From Halomonas sp. BDJS001 (GTDB lineage Bacteria; Pseudomonadota; Gammaproteobacteria; Pseudomonadales; Halomonadaceae): a stretch of 64,000 bases of DNA. The stretch lies in the NCBI RefSeq assembly GCF_026104355.1, contig NZ_CP110535.1:3906001-3970000 (forward strand). The letters are read 5' to 3'. Positions 15,968 to 24,769 of the stretch are shown one piece after another. The translations under genes and the position numbers were made by a program. The notes under the pieces are model-generated. The model was not told the origin of the DNA, ran no database searches, and saw only the letters and a program-made list of their open reading frames with translations. Positions within the stretch are counted from its first letter, which is position 1; each line of letters starts with the position of its first letter.

Positions 15968-16972
15968 TCAATCCTTCTTGGTAAGCTGCTCTCTTAACTG
16001 TTTGGGCACTTGCTTGATAATCAGACGATCCTGTGTGGCGTCGTACTCGATGCTTGAGCCCAACAGGTGCGAATCAAAACTAATGGAGACGCCACCGGCG
16101 CGCCCGGTAAAACGACGGAACTGGCTTAAGGTGCGTTTATCGGGGGGGATCTCTGGTGAGAGCCCGTAATCGGCGTTACGAATATGCTCGTAAAAGGCTT
16201 TTGGCTGCTGTTCGTCCACCAACCCGGACAGCTCTTCCAGAGTCATCGGCTCGCCGCGGCGCAGCTGCTCATTGGCGTAATCCACCAACGTATCGGTTTT
16301 TTCACGACTCACCTCGTCGTCATAATCCTCTTTCTCGACGTAGTCGCTAAACGCTTTGAGCAGCGTACGAGTTTCCGCCGGGGCATCGACACCCTCTTCC
16401 ATCCCCAGCAGCGCGACCAAGCCTTCGGCGAGCTTCTTTCCGCCGCGATCTTTTAAGAACGACACATACTGTGCATTCGGCGCATCGCTCTGCCACTGGG
16501 TGAGGTTGATGCGCGCCGCCAGAGTGAGCTGGCTGGTATTGAGTTGGGCGGCGGGCACCGCGTGGTGATCATCATTAATGCCAATCCCTTCCCGCTGGTG
16601 CACCAAAGCCATCAGCAGCGTTTCGGTATCGCCCTGGCGTTGGTGGCTGATCACTAAGTAACCACTTACCGACAGCTGCTCTTGAAGCTGCTTGGCAAGC
16701 CGCTCAGCTAAGTCTACTGACAACTCAGCAAAGCTCTTATTGTCCGCCAGATAATCACGCAGCCACATAGCCAGCGGCCCGGCCTGCTCACCCTCTTCAG
16801 CGAAGCGCCCCCAGCCTTTGGGCTTGGTGTTGTAGGTATCGTTGAGCGCACCCACCAGGCTCGCCATTACCGTGTCGTCACTGGGCGAAGGGGCAGGTGC
16901 GGCGGTCAGCGTCAATCGCTCACCGTCAAGGGTCGGGTCTAGGCGGTGCACAATACTTTGCAGTAGCGGCAT
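15968..16972 (-). CDS. yejK: Nucleoid-associated protein YejK/NdpA family
   Basis: A 334-aa protein matching the length of E. coli YejK (335). It starts MPLLQSIVHRLD and carries the family segments GWGRFAEEG, LVISHQRQGDTETLLMALVHQ and, near the C-terminus, FRRFTGRAGGVSISFDSHLLG. Members bind the nucleoid and interact with topoisomerases. The GIGINDDH section and the central acidic stretch (EKEDYDDEVSRE) are typical. It is first in a minus-strand run followed by terB, exoD and yqhA. Start ATG 16972 is the only good candidate. Confidence 0.9.
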   Translation of the reverse strand: MPLLQSIVHRLDPTLDGERLTLTAAPAPSPSDDTVMASLVGALNDTYNTKPKGWGRFAEEGEQAGPLAMWLRDYLADNKSFAELSVDLAERLAKQLQEQLSVSGYLVISHQRQGDTETLLMALVHQREGIGINDDHHAVPAAQLNTSQLTLAARINLTQWQSDAPNAQYVSFLKDRGGKKLAEGLVALLGMEEGVDAPAETRTLLKAFSDYVEKEDYDDEVSREKTDTLVDYANEQLRRGEPMTLEELSGLVDEQQPKAFYEHIRNADYGLSPEIPPDKRTLSQFRRFTGRAGGVSISFDSHLLGSSIEYDATQDRLIIKQVPKQLREQLTKKD

Positions 16973-17031
16973 AAGGGTTTACTAGCGCTCCATGGTGAAG
17001 AGTGAGGAGTGAATAGCAAGCTGGATGGCAA

Positions 17032-17793
17032 TCAGGGTTTAAGGCGATAGCCGGTACGGAAAATCCAGCCAATCGTACCCAGGCAAGCTACGAGAAATAG
17101 CGCAATCATGCCGACACTCGCCGCTAGGCTAACGTCGCTGATGCCGTAAAAGCTCCAGCGAAAGCCGCTTACCAGATACACCACCGGGTTAGCCAGGGTA
17201 ATGGTTTGCCAGAACGGCGGCAGCATATCGATAGAGTAGAAGCTGCCCCCCAGAAAGGTCAGCGGGGTAATCACCAGCAGCGGCACCAGCTGTAGCCGGT
17301 CGAAGCCATCGGCCCAAATCCCGATAATAAAGCCCAGTAGGCTAAAGGTGACGGCCGTTAGCACCAGAAAGGTTAGCATCCAGAACGGATGAGCGATCTC
17401 TAGCGGTACAAACAAGCCCGAGGTCGCCAGAATAATCAGTCCCAGCAGAATCGATTTCGAAGCCGCCGCCCCCACGTAGCCAATCACGATCTCTAAATGC
17501 GAGATAGGCGCCGAAAGCAGCTCGTAAATACTGCCGGAAAACTTGGGAAAGAAGATGCCGAAAGAGGCGTTTGAAACGCTCTGGGTCAACAGCATCAGCA
17601 TAATCAGTCCCGGTACAATAAAGGCGCCATAGCTGACGCCGTTGACCTCACTGATGCGTGAACCAATCGCGGCACCAAACACCACAAAGTAGAGCGATGT
17701 CGAGATCACCGGCGAGACAATGCTTTGCAGTAGCGTGCGGCGCGTGCGGGCCATTTCCGCCATATAGATAGCGCGAACAGGGTGAAGGTTCAT
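17032..17793 (-). CDS. yadH: ABC-2 type transporter permease (YadH-like)
   Basis: A 253-aa inner membrane protein with six predicted membrane segments, of the ABC-2 exporter superfamily and about the same length as E. coli YadH. It carries [22 protein letters not shown] early, the family motif [21 protein letters not shown] (about 85-105) and [19 protein letters not shown] near the exporter loop. Its start overlaps the ATPase stop by four bases (ATGA), so the two subunits are made together. The substrate is unknown; YadGH-type exporters are usually described only as putative multidrug or lipid exporters. Confidence 0.9.
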   Translation of the reverse strand: MNLHPVRAIYMAEMARTRRTLLQSIVSPVISTSLYFVVFGAAIGSRISEVNGVSYGAFIVPGLIMLMLLTQSVSNASFGIFFPKFSGSIYELLSAPISHLEIVIGYVGAAASKSILLGLIILATSGLFVPLEIAHPFWMLTFLVLTAVTFSLLGFIIGIWADGFDRLQLVPLLVITPLTFLGGSFYSIDMLPPFWQTITLANPVVYLVSGFRWSFYGISDVSLAASVGMIALFLVACLGTIGWIFRTGYRLKP

Positions 17794-18731
17794 GCACGCT
17801 CCTTAGGATTAACCAGATCGACAAAAATATCTTCAAGCGAACTCTGCCGGGTATTCAGATCTTTAAACGTAATGCCTTCCCGCTCCAAGGCCGTTAATAG
17901 TTCTGAAATCGCGTGGCCGTCCTCCTCCTGGCTGCCGTCGTAGGTATAAATCAGCTCATACCCCTCCGCCGCAAGGCTCAGCTCAAAGCGCTGCAGTGTG
18001 GCAGGTAAATCGGTTAGCGGGCTGTGCAGGTTGAGCGTTAGCTGCTTGCTGCCCAACTTACTCATCAACGCGGCCTTCTCTTCCACCAACACCAGCTCCC
18101 CGCGATTGATAACGCCGATACGGTCAGCCATCTCTTCAGCTTCTTCAATGTAGTGGGTAGTTAGAATAATGGTCACGCCGTTATCACGCAGTTGGCGCAC
18201 GACCTCCCACATCTCGCGGCGCAGCTCTACATCCACCCCGGCAGTGGGTTCATCTAGAAACAGTATGCGTGGCTCATGGGAGAGCGCTTTGGCGATCAGC
18301 ACACGCCGCTTCATGCCACCCGAGAGCGTCATCAAGCGGTTGTTGCGCTTATCCCAAAGCGCCAGCGACTTGAGCACTTTTTCGATATGGGCAGGATTGG
18401 GCGCCTTGCCAAACAAGCCGCGGCTGAAACTAACAGTGTTCCAAACAGTTTCAAACGCTTCATTGGTTAGCTCTTGGGGTACTAGCCCAATGCGCTCCCT
18501 GGCCTGGCGATAGTGGGTAATATTGTCGAAACCATCTACCAGCACATGGCCCGCGGTGGGATTAACCAAACCGCACACCACGCTGATCAACGTGGTCTTA
18601 CCTGCCCCATTGGGGCCAAGCAGCGCAAAGATCTCGCCACGCTGAATGGTTAAATCAATGTGCGTTAACGCCTGAAAGCCACCTTCGTAGGTTTTATTCA
18701 AGCCGTTAATGGCAATAATTGGGTCGTTCAA
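17790..18731 (-). CDS. yadG: ABC exporter ATP-binding protein (YadG-like)
   Basis: A 313-aa cytoplasmic ATPase. Walker A is GPNGAGKTT (about 39-47), the Q-loop region is [15 protein letters not shown], the signature is [15 protein letters not shown] and Walker B is [17 protein letters not shown] with the switch histidine in [18 protein letters not shown]-terminal extension of about 90 residues (from [11 protein letters not shown]) is typical of exporter ATPases in the YadG/CcmA group. It is coupled to the permease downstream by an ATGA overlap. The upstream gene on this strand, ppiC, ends about 95 bases away, with no shared function evident. Confidence 0.92.
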   Translation of the reverse strand: MNDPIIAINGLNKTYEGGFQALTHIDLTIQRGEIFALLGPNGAGKTTLISVVCGLVNPTAGHVLVDGFDNITHYRQARERIGLVPQELTNEAFETVWNTVSFSRGLFGKAPNPAHIEKVLKSLALWDKRNNRLMTLSGGMKRRVLIAKALSHEPRILFLDEPTAGVDVELRREMWEVVRQLRDNGVTIILTTHYIEEAEEMADRIGVINRGELVLVEEKAALMSKLGSKQLTLNLHSPLTDLPATLQRFELSLAAEGYELIYTYDGSQEEDGHAISELLTALEREGITFKDLNTRQSSLEDIFVDLVNPKERA

Positions 18732-18826
18732 GGCTTACTCCTCACGCCGCGACTCGATAGGTTAAACACCATGGTCGCGGCGCTTGACGGCCTTTTAGGC
18801 AGAATTAAGAACGGTTGGTGGAAAAG

Positions 18827-19105
18827 TTAAGAGCGTTCGGTAATTTCCAGCAGGTGGTAGCCAAACTGGGTCTTCACCGGGCCATGTACCTGGCCTACTT
18901 CACCGCTGAAAACGACTTTATCGAACTCGGGCACCATTTGACCGGGGCCAAAGCTACCCAGATCGCCGCCTTGACGGCTGGATGGGCAGCTAGAGTGCTC
19001 CTTGGCGACTTCCGCAAAGTCACGGCCATTGTGGATCTCTTCTTTCAGTGCAAGGCACTGCTCTTCACTGCTGACCAAAATGTGGCGGGCGCTGGCGCGT
19101 GTCAT
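18827..19105 (-). CDS. ppiC: Parvulin-type peptidyl-prolyl cis-trans isomerase C
   Basis: A 92-aa single-domain cytoplasmic parvulin, matching E. coli PpiC in length. It reads TRASARHILVSSEEQCLALK, then FAEVAKEHSSCPSSRQGGDLGSFGPGQMVPEFD, and ends VKTQFGYHLLEITER, all parvulin signatures. It catalyses cis-trans isomerisation at Xaa-Pro bonds. ATG 19105 was chosen because AGGAG lies just upstream and the domain starts at once; an extended reading frame further upstream has no support. It has no signal peptide. Confidence 0.95.
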   Translation of the reverse strand: MTRASARHILVSSEEQCLALKEEIHNGRDFAEVAKEHSSCPSSRQGGDLGSFGPGQMVPEFDKVVFSGEVGQVHGPVKTQFGYHLLEITERS

Positions 19106-19182
19106 AACTTTCTCCTGACGAGTTTGATGTTCTTTCTGTGATGTTCTTTCTGGTGCGTCACTTTTAAAAGGGCAATAGTTTA

Positions 19183-20325
19183 TCACGGCTTGCCGAGAGC
19201 ACCGCTATAGCGCAACGCTTCACCCACGCTGGCCAAGGCTCGCTCGTGAGCACTTACCGCCAAAGGCCCGCGAGTACAGCTGACAATCACCCACGGCCCC
19301 TGTGTTGCACTATCGGCATTATCACGCTCGGCAATCCCTGCATCGCAGCTACGCCGCTGCTGAGTACCGGTTTTATGGGCGAAGCTTATGCTGCTTCCAA
19401 GACCCGCTTTAAGACGCTGTTTGCCCGAACTGGTTCGCTCCATTACATCCAAAAGTGTCTGCCGCTGCTCGGCATCTAAATCCTCCATGGCACGTCCTCG
19501 TTGGACAGGGCGTAAGCTAGCCAGCAGATCACCGTAAGCTCTTAGCGTACCTACATTCTCACCGGTGGCTTCGTAAGCATCGAAAGCGTGGTCATAGTCC
19601 GGCTGAGTAAAGGTATCCACGTTGACACCCAGGGCGCGGGCTAGCGCCTGCCCGCGCTGGCTGACCGGGTGCTGGCGCAGGGCGATAAAATCCATTCCGC
19701 CCAGCGCGCGTGCATCTGGGTGCAGCTCGCCGTAAACCCCCTGGCGTACTTCCACTAATTTAGAGATGGGGCCAATGTCAGCGGGGTTGCCCCCACTTGC
19801 CGCGATCATGCTTCGGGCGCGTTGGTTCACTGCTTCCAGTCCCACACGGTCAATCAACATATCAGAGGCGGTGTTATCACTGACGGTAATCATCTGTTCC
19901 ATTAGGTAACGAATGGAGATTGGCGTACCGGGATCGTGCCAGTTGGTGGGGCCTGCGCCATCAACAAAATCGCTTTGAGCAAGCGTTAGCCGTTCATCCA
20001 GTGTTAAGTTGCCCGCTTGGCGTTCAGCGAGTACCTGGGCTGCCACCGGTATTTTAATCAGTGAGGCTAAGTACCAAGGGTCGTCGGCGCGCCAGGAGTA
20101 GGCCTCGCCACTGGCAAGGTTCTGCACATAAACGCCCAATTCGCCCTCAAATACACCCTCGATAGCCTGTAGACGTGCGCTTAAGTCTCCCTGCCAGGTG
20201 CTCTGTTTATCTACCTCATAGTACCAATTAGCATCGTACCCATTTGTATCGTAGCCCTCTGCATGGACAGGCAGCGCTATGAACAGCGCCAAGGCAACCA
20301 GTCCACGTTGAATCCAGTGTCGCAA
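19183..20325 (-). CDS. Exported class A beta-lactamase-like serine hydrolase
   Basis: A 380-aa protein with a signal peptide (residues 1-22, ending VHA-EG). All three class A/PBP motifs are present: S88-L-I-K91 (SxxK), S149-D-N151 (SDN) and K318-T-G320-T (KTG). No clear omega-loop ExxLN glutamate was recognised, and a spacer between SDN and KTG is longer than in typical class A enzymes (about 290 aa total). Beta-lactam hydrolysis is therefore uncertain; a cell-wall peptidase or esterase is equally possible. A short tail after KTG has Cys and Arg residues. It lies 30 bases downstream of the acyltransferase-like gene and may be co-transcribed with it. Confidence 0.85.
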   Translation of the reverse strand: MRHWIQRGLVALALFIALPVHAEGYDTNGYDANWYYEVDKQSTWQGDLSARLQAIEGVFEGELGVYVQNLASGEAYSWRADDPWYLASLIKIPVAAQVLAERQAGNLTLDERLTLAQSDFVDGAGPTNWHDPGTPISIRYLMEQMITVSDNTASDMLIDRVGLEAVNQRARSMIAASGGNPADIGPISKLVEVRQGVYGELHPDARALGGMDFIALRQHPVSQRGQALARALGVNVDTFTQPDYDHAFDAYEATGENVGTLRAYGDLLASLRPVQRGRAMEDLDAEQRQTLLDVMERTSSGKQRLKAGLGSSISFAHKTGTQQRRSCDAGIAERDNADSATQGPWVIVSCTRGPLAVSAHERALASVGEALRYSGALGKP

Positions 20326-20354
20326 ATCGTAAGCTCCAGAAATATGAGTAGTGA

Positions 20355-21464
20355 TTAGCGGTGTCTAGCCATCCAGCGGGTCAACCAAATCCACCCCGCA
20401 GCCCCCAGTATCAACAGGCCGCCCACGCCAAGTGCCTGTGGATAGGTGTACATCCCTTCGCCTTCCCACAGAAAGCGCAGCACTAAAAAGATCATCACAA
20501 TATGGAAAATAAACGCCATGAGGGCGTTAGAGCCAACAATCGTCAGCGGCATTAAAGCCTTTGCCGCTTTGACGCCACCGGCAAGCGCAAGAGCTAATAG
20601 CACCAGCGCACCGCCCAGGCTAAACAACATAAATTCTAGCCCTGGCGGGTGTTTGCCAACATTGTTCGCCACCGCCAGCATCGCCGCATGCACATCACCA
20701 CTGGCAACTGCCAAGCCATAAAATCCGGCGACCATTAGCGCACCCAGTCCTAGCAGGGTCAACACCAGGCGCCGCCGCATAGCGGGCTCAAAGTAGCAGC
20801 GCAGCAAGGCTTCACCGATCAAAAGGCCCGCTAAAATCATGGGGGCACGGCTTATCTGCCCCCAGGTGTAGTGGTCTTCGTGATCTACCAGCAGCGCTTT
20901 GAGGATATCGTTGCCACCAAAGGTAAGGCTCTGCAGCCAAACGGTCAGCGCGATTAACACGCCAATCGTGGCGAGTCGGCTCCACAGCGGCGCCCGCGCC
21001 CAAAGTGGCAAAATCAGCGGCACCCATAACAGCGCAATGGCGTAGAAGCCTAAGATTTCGACCCAAATCGCAAAGCGCCCATAGAGCAGCGCATCGACAA
21101 TTTCGCTGGGCGGATAGAACGGTAACATTTCAATAACGAGCAGCGCTTTGTACCAGAACCAAACTTCTACAGCGCGCAGCCACAATTTTAAACGGCGTTT
21201 CGGCCAATCGTCGCTTTGGGTATGAGAAAGAAACGCCACTGCCAGTGCAATGCCAAACACCAAAATAAATAGCGACGAGGAGAATTTAGTCAGAAAATGG
21301 ACAGGCACCATGCCCCAATCAGGCACATTGCGAATCCCCACCAACCCACTGACCGCGTGGCTTATAATCATTAAGCCAATAGCGAGGCCACGGGCTAAAT
21401 CTATTGCTTCTATACGGCCTTCCGCCTTGGGCAGTTGGGGAACTTCCTTCCAGTTCAGAGGCAT
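20355..21464 (-). CDS. DUF1624/HGSNAT-like multi-spanning membrane protein
   Basis: A 369-aa inner membrane protein with about ten hydrophobic segments. The opening RIEAIDLARGLAIGLMIISHA is the signature of the heparan-glucosaminide acetyltransferase-like (DUF1624) group and of related acyltransferase-3 proteins, where a membrane histidine (here in SHA, about residue 36) is the likely acetyl carrier. Another conserved patch is IVGSNALMAFIFHIVMIFL near the C-terminus. Substrate unknown, probably an envelope glycan. It could instead be an OpgC-like protein; the length fits both. Confidence 0.7.
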   Translation of the reverse strand: MPLNWKEVPQLPKAEGRIEAIDLARGLAIGLMIISHAVSGLVGIRNVPDWGMVPVHFLTKFSSSLFILVFGIALAVAFLSHTQSDDWPKRRLKLWLRAVEVWFWYKALLVIEMLPFYPPSEIVDALLYGRFAIWVEILGFYAIALLWVPLILPLWARAPLWSRLATIGVLIALTVWLQSLTFGGNDILKALLVDHEDHYTWGQISRAPMILAGLLIGEALLRCYFEPAMRRRLVLTLLGLGALMVAGFYGLAVASGDVHAAMLAVANNVGKHPPGLEFMLFSLGGALVLLALALAGGVKAAKALMPLTIVGSNALMAFIFHIVMIFLVLRFLWEGEGMYTYPQALGVGGLLILGAAGWIWLTRWMARHR

Positions 21465-21576
21465 CGAGACATCCTTGTGGGCACCGTAGACAATGGTTAA
21501 GCGTAGAGATGCTTAACACTTTAGCGTGAAATGATACCGCCCGCTTGGGTTGACAGTGTTAACGGCCACACACAAA

Positions 21577-21601
21577 GATGCCCCGCAGTTGGCGGGGCAT
21601 C
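21577..21601 (-). terminator. Hairpin terminator after the acidic protein gene
   Basis: A perfect 10-bp stem (GATGCCCCGC/GCGGGGCATC) with a 5-base loop, followed on the minus strand by TTTGTG. The T run is short, so termination efficiency is uncertain. Confidence 0.7.
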
Positions 21602-21651
21602 CGTTGGCTCATCCTTGAGCCCGAGAAAAGTTACTCCTTAAAAAGTTGCAA

Positions 21652-21948
21652 TTACCACCCGGAGTCATCCTCCTCTTCATCAGTGGTGGGGACTTCTTGC
21701 TCCTCTTCCTCTTCTTCGTAAGTGAATTCTTGCTCTTCCTCTTCGTACTCAGTACCTACATCCGAACCTTTGTCTTGCTCAGTGTCGTAGCTGTTGTAGG
21801 TGCCTTGATCATCCTGCTGCGTTTCTTCTTGCGGGGTCGGTTCGTACTCGTCGCTGCTGTCCACTTGAGCAAAAGCAAGTGGGCTAGCCATCAGGCCAAA
21901 TGAAACACCTAGGATGCCAAGTTTCTTGAGAGATTCCGTCTTCATCAT
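21652..21948 (-). CDS. Small exported, extremely acidic protein, 98 aa
   Basis: No family recognised. Residues 1-28 form a clear signal peptide (MMKTESLKKLG, hydrophobic ILGVSFGLMASPLAFA). The roughly 70-residue mature part is close to half Asp and Glu, with runs such as YEEEEQEFTYEEEEEEQE, several Gln/Thr/Tyr and a single Lys. It is likely disordered and strongly anionic, and could bind cations such as calcium or act in the salty periplasm. AGGAG precedes the first of two adjacent ATGs. A terminator hairpin follows 50 bases downstream. It is monocistronic. The plus strand is also open here, but that frame is a by-product of the GAG/GAA repeats. Confidence 0.75.
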   Translation of the reverse strand: MMKTESLKKLGILGVSFGLMASPLAFAQVDSSDEYEPTPQEETQQDDQGTYNSYDTEQDKGSDVGTEYEEEEQEFTYEEEEEEQEVPTTDEEEDDSGW

Positions 21949-22197
21949 GATACTGCTCCTATCAAACGTTGCTACTTAAACATCTGTGCGAGCATCGCAC
22001 TGGGTTTAACGTGTAAGAGCGTCAGGTCGTCCTTCCTGTTACGCTCTCAACCCATTCATTGCAGCCACCATGCCACCTCATGGCATCAGTAAATAAAAAC
22101 CATTATTAAACAACTTCTTATATGTTTAAAACAGAAACCAACCTTTTGATTTTATTAATAAAAACTAGCCTTACACTGTTTAAAATAGGCACATGAT

Positions 22198-22221
22198 CCC
22201 CGATTGATCAGGCAATCGGGG
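22198..22221. repeat. Stem-loop downstream of the sugar porter gene
   Basis: Inverted repeat CCCCGATT / AATCGGGG with an 8-base loop, 14 bases past the stop at 22235. It lacks a T run on either side; it may stabilise the mRNA end of the long operon. The rest of 21949-22234 is AT-rich and shows no gene. Confidence 0.5.
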
Positions 22222-22234
22222 CAATCTAGCAGAG

Positions 22235-23641
22235 TTACTCGTAGGCCATCGCTTCCAACTCTTTACCGCGCGTCTCTTTGACGAAGTAAATAACGAAGAA
22301 GACCGAGGCAACGGCACTGATGGCGTAGAAGCCGTAAGCCCCGAACAGCCCGATAGAGGCCAGCATGATGGGGAAGGTCATGGTAATACCGAAGTTGGCC
22401 AGCCACTGGAAAAGACCGGCAATCGCCAGCCCCGAGCCGCGCATCTGATTGGGGAACATCTCGCCCAGCATAACCCACATCACCGGCCCCCAAGAGGCGT
22501 TGAAGAACAGCACATAGAGGTTGGCGCACAGCAGCGCAAATACGCCCATATCACTGGACAACTGTAGGCTGCCATCCACCATCGTCGCGCTAGAGAACGC
22601 ATAGGAGAGGCATGCCAGTGTCGCTGCCATGCCCACCGAGCCGCCCCAAAGCAGCGGTTTTCGGCCAATTTTATCGATCAGCGCAATGGCCAGCAGGCAG
22701 GCACCGATACTCACAGCACCAGAGATCACATTGATGAGTAGCGCATCGCCTTCGGAGAAACCCACCGACTGCCACAGCACCGCGCCGTAGTAGAAAACGA
22801 CGTTAATGCCCACCAACTGCTGAAAAACCGCCAAGCCAATCCCCACCCAAACGATTCCGTGCAGCTTGCCAGTGGTACGATTCATCACATCGCTTAACCG
22901 TGGCTTGTGATCCTGATCCAGGGTGGTGTTAATTTCATCAATTTTAGTGCTGACATCCCGTTCAGGCATCACTAACCCCAGCACACGGCGGGCTTCGCCC
23001 TGCTTACCGGTGCTGATCAAGTAGCGCGGGCTTTCCGGAATAAACAGCAGTGCCACCAGGAAAACGGTAGCCGGTATCAGCTCAACCCAGAACATCCAGC
23101 GCCAGGTCGCGAAGCCAAACCATAGCTCTGACATGGCCGAGCCCGCTACATAGGCCAAGACATAATTACTCAAAAAGGCCATAAAAAGGCCAGAAATAAT
23201 CGCCACCTGTTGAATAGTGGCCAAGCGTCCTCGGTAGGCAGATGGAGCTACCTCACTGATATAAGCCGGGGTCATGACACTGGCGGCGCCTACGGCAAGC
23301 CCACCAAGAATGCGATATATCACAAACTCCATAGAGCTACCGGCAACGCCGGAGCCCCAGGCACTAATCAGGAAGAACACAGCGGCCACGATCAACAACG
23401 TACGGCGGCCAAAGCGATCCGCCAGGCGACCGGCAAAAAAAGCACCGATCGCACAACCCAGCAACATCGACGCCACATTGAAACCCGTGCCCGCGCTATC
23501 GGAGTTAAAAGAGGCCTGTAGGCCATCCACCGTGCCGTTGATCACGCCACTGTCGAAACCAAACAGGAAACCGCCGATGGCGGCAATACAGCAAATCACC
23601 AGAATATACGATGAGCGGCTTAGCGTTCTTTGTTGTGTCAT
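22235..23641 (-). CDS. Sugar porter family MFS transporter (XylE/AraE/GalP type)
   Basis: A 468-aa, 12-helix sugar:H+ symporter. Family marks are GFLFGFDSGVINGTV in helix 1, GRLADRFGRR (loop 2-3), RILGGLAVGAASVMTPAYISEVAP, PESPRYLIS, the helix 7 QQLVGINVVFYYG, GRKPLLWGGS and the C-terminal KETRGKELE. The sugar-binding Gln and Asn around QQLVGIN are intact. Pentose or hexose is likely; D-xylose or L-arabinose is inferred from the xylosidase in the same operon. It is the last gene of the long minus-strand operon. The leader has an AATAACAA motif just before the ribosome-binding site AAGGAG. Confidence 0.92.
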   Translation of the reverse strand: MTQQRTLSRSSYILVICCIAAIGGFLFGFDSGVINGTVDGLQASFNSDSAGTGFNVASMLLGCAIGAFFAGRLADRFGRRTLLIVAAVFFLISAWGSGVAGSSMEFVIYRILGGLAVGAASVMTPAYISEVAPSAYRGRLATIQQVAIISGLFMAFLSNYVLAYVAGSAMSELWFGFATWRWMFWVELIPATVFLVALLFIPESPRYLISTGKQGEARRVLGLVMPERDVSTKIDEINTTLDQDHKPRLSDVMNRTTGKLHGIVWVGIGLAVFQQLVGINVVFYYGAVLWQSVGFSEGDALLINVISGAVSIGACLLAIALIDKIGRKPLLWGGSVGMAATLACLSYAFSSATMVDGSLQLSSDMGVFALLCANLYVLFFNASWGPVMWVMLGEMFPNQMRGSGLAIAGLFQWLANFGITMTFPIMLASIGLFGAYGFYAISAVASVFFVIYFVKETRGKELEAMAYE

Positions 23642-23658
23642 TGTCGAGCTCCTTGGAT

Positions 23659-23666
23659 TTGTTATT
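23659..23666 (-). promoter_or_regulatory. AANAANAA (Hfq/Crc-type) motif before the sugar porter
   Basis: mRNA-sense AATAACAA ends 17 bases before the ATG, directly upstream of the AAGGAG ribosome-binding site. In pseudomonads this motif binds Hfq-Crc for catabolite repression; a role here is inferred. Confidence 0.45.
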
Positions 23667-23709
23667 GAGCGTTTTTGTGTCTATTAAAAAGTCGGGAAAT
23701 TGATGATCG

Positions 23710-24765
23710 TTAGTGGTTTAGCGTGCTCTCACGACGGGTTGAGCATTGGCGAACCGCATCGTCAGGCAGGCGCTGTCCGTCGGCATCGAACGCGTGAAGT
23801 TGGGCCTGTTGAGGCGTCATAAACAGCGTGTCGCCATGATTCAGCTCGATATCGCCAGAGAGGCGGACAGTGAGTGGGCCAGCCTGCTCGCTGTCTATAT
23901 AGGCGAAAGCGTCAGCGCCCAGCTTCTCAATGAATCGCACGCGCCCTTTCCACTCGCCCTGTTCGCGGCTCACCTCTAGGTGTTCGGGCCGTATACCTAG
24001 CGTGGTGGCACCGTAAGCCGCTGCTAGGTCACCTTCGATCAAATTCATTTTCGGCGAGCCAATAAAACCCGCCACAAACAGCGTTTCGGGGCGTTGGTAC
24101 AGCGCCATGGGCTTGCCCATTTGCTCAATCTTCCCGGCGTTCATCACCACAATGCAGTCGGCCAGGGTCATCGCCTCGACCTGGTCGTGGGTGACATACA
24201 CCATGGTGGTTTCGAGCCGTTGATGCAGCTCAGCCAGTTCGACCCGCATGCGGTTGCGTAACGAAGCGTCCAGATTAGAGAGCGGCTCGTCGAACAGAAA
24301 TACGCCGGGGCTGCGCACAATGGCACGGCCAATGGCCACCCGCTGGCGCTGCCCGCCGGAGAGCTCAGCAGGTTTACGCTCCAGCAGATCTTCAAGATTG
24401 AGCAGGCGTGCGGCCTCGGCCACTTTGGCTTCGCGCTCTTTGGTGGGTACCTTGGCTAGCCGCATGCCAAAGTCGATATTGCGGGCAACCGTCATGTGCG
24501 GATAGAGCGCGTAGGACTGAAAGACCATGGCAATATCCCGATCGCTCGGCTCGGCGGTGGTGACATCCTCTCCACCGATAGTGATCGTGCCCTGGGTTAC
24601 GGTTTCAAGGCCTGCGATCATTCGCAGCAGCGTGGATTTGCCGCAGCCGGAAGGCCCGACAAGCACAGTGAAAGAGCCATCTTCGATATGCAGATTTAAG
24701 TCAGGGATCACCGTGGCTTTGCCATGAAACGTTTTTTCGATATCCCGGAGTGTTACTTCAGCCAT
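23710..24765 (-). CDS. Carbohydrate ABC importer ATP-binding protein (MalK/UgpC type)
   Basis: A 351-aa ATPase that energises CUT1 family sugar importers. Walker A is [10 protein letters not shown] (about 36-45), signature [15 protein letters not shown], Walker [13 protein letters not shown] and the switch [14 protein letters not shown]. The last 110 residues form the MalK-like OB/TOBE domain ([23 protein letters not shown]). It starts four bases after the xylosidase stop and partners the two permeases and binding protein upstream in the same operon. Such ATPases may be shared between several importers. Confidence 0.93.
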   Translation of the reverse strand: MAEVTLRDIEKTFHGKATVIPDLNLHIEDGSFTVLVGPSGCGKSTLLRMIAGLETVTQGTITIGGEDVTTAEPSDRDIAMVFQSYALYPHMTVARNIDFGMRLAKVPTKEREAKVAEAARLLNLEDLLERKPAELSGGQRQRVAIGRAIVRSPGVFLFDEPLSNLDASLRNRMRVELAELHQRLETTMVYVTHDQVEAMTLADCIVVMNAGKIEQMGKPMALYQRPETLFVAGFIGSPKMNLIEGDLAAAYGATTLGIRPEHLEVSREQGEWKGRVRFIEKLGADAFAYIDSEQAGPLTVRLSGDIELNHGDTLFMTPQQAQLHAFDADGQRLPDDAVRQCSTRRESTLNH

Positions 24766-24769
24766 GAGC

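Noticed and set aside
13239..20325. Reading the two serine hydrolases (13239-14261 and 19183-20325) as antibiotic resistance beta-lactamases
   Set aside because: SxxK and related motifs show only the shared fold; the first is of the esterase/peptidase-like COG1680 type and the second lacks a clear omega-loop glutamate.
21646..21903. Hydrophobic plus-strand frame opposite the acidic protein
   Set aside because: Leu/Phe-rich reading is the complement of GAG/GAA runs; the minus strand has the signal peptide, ribosome-binding site and terminator.
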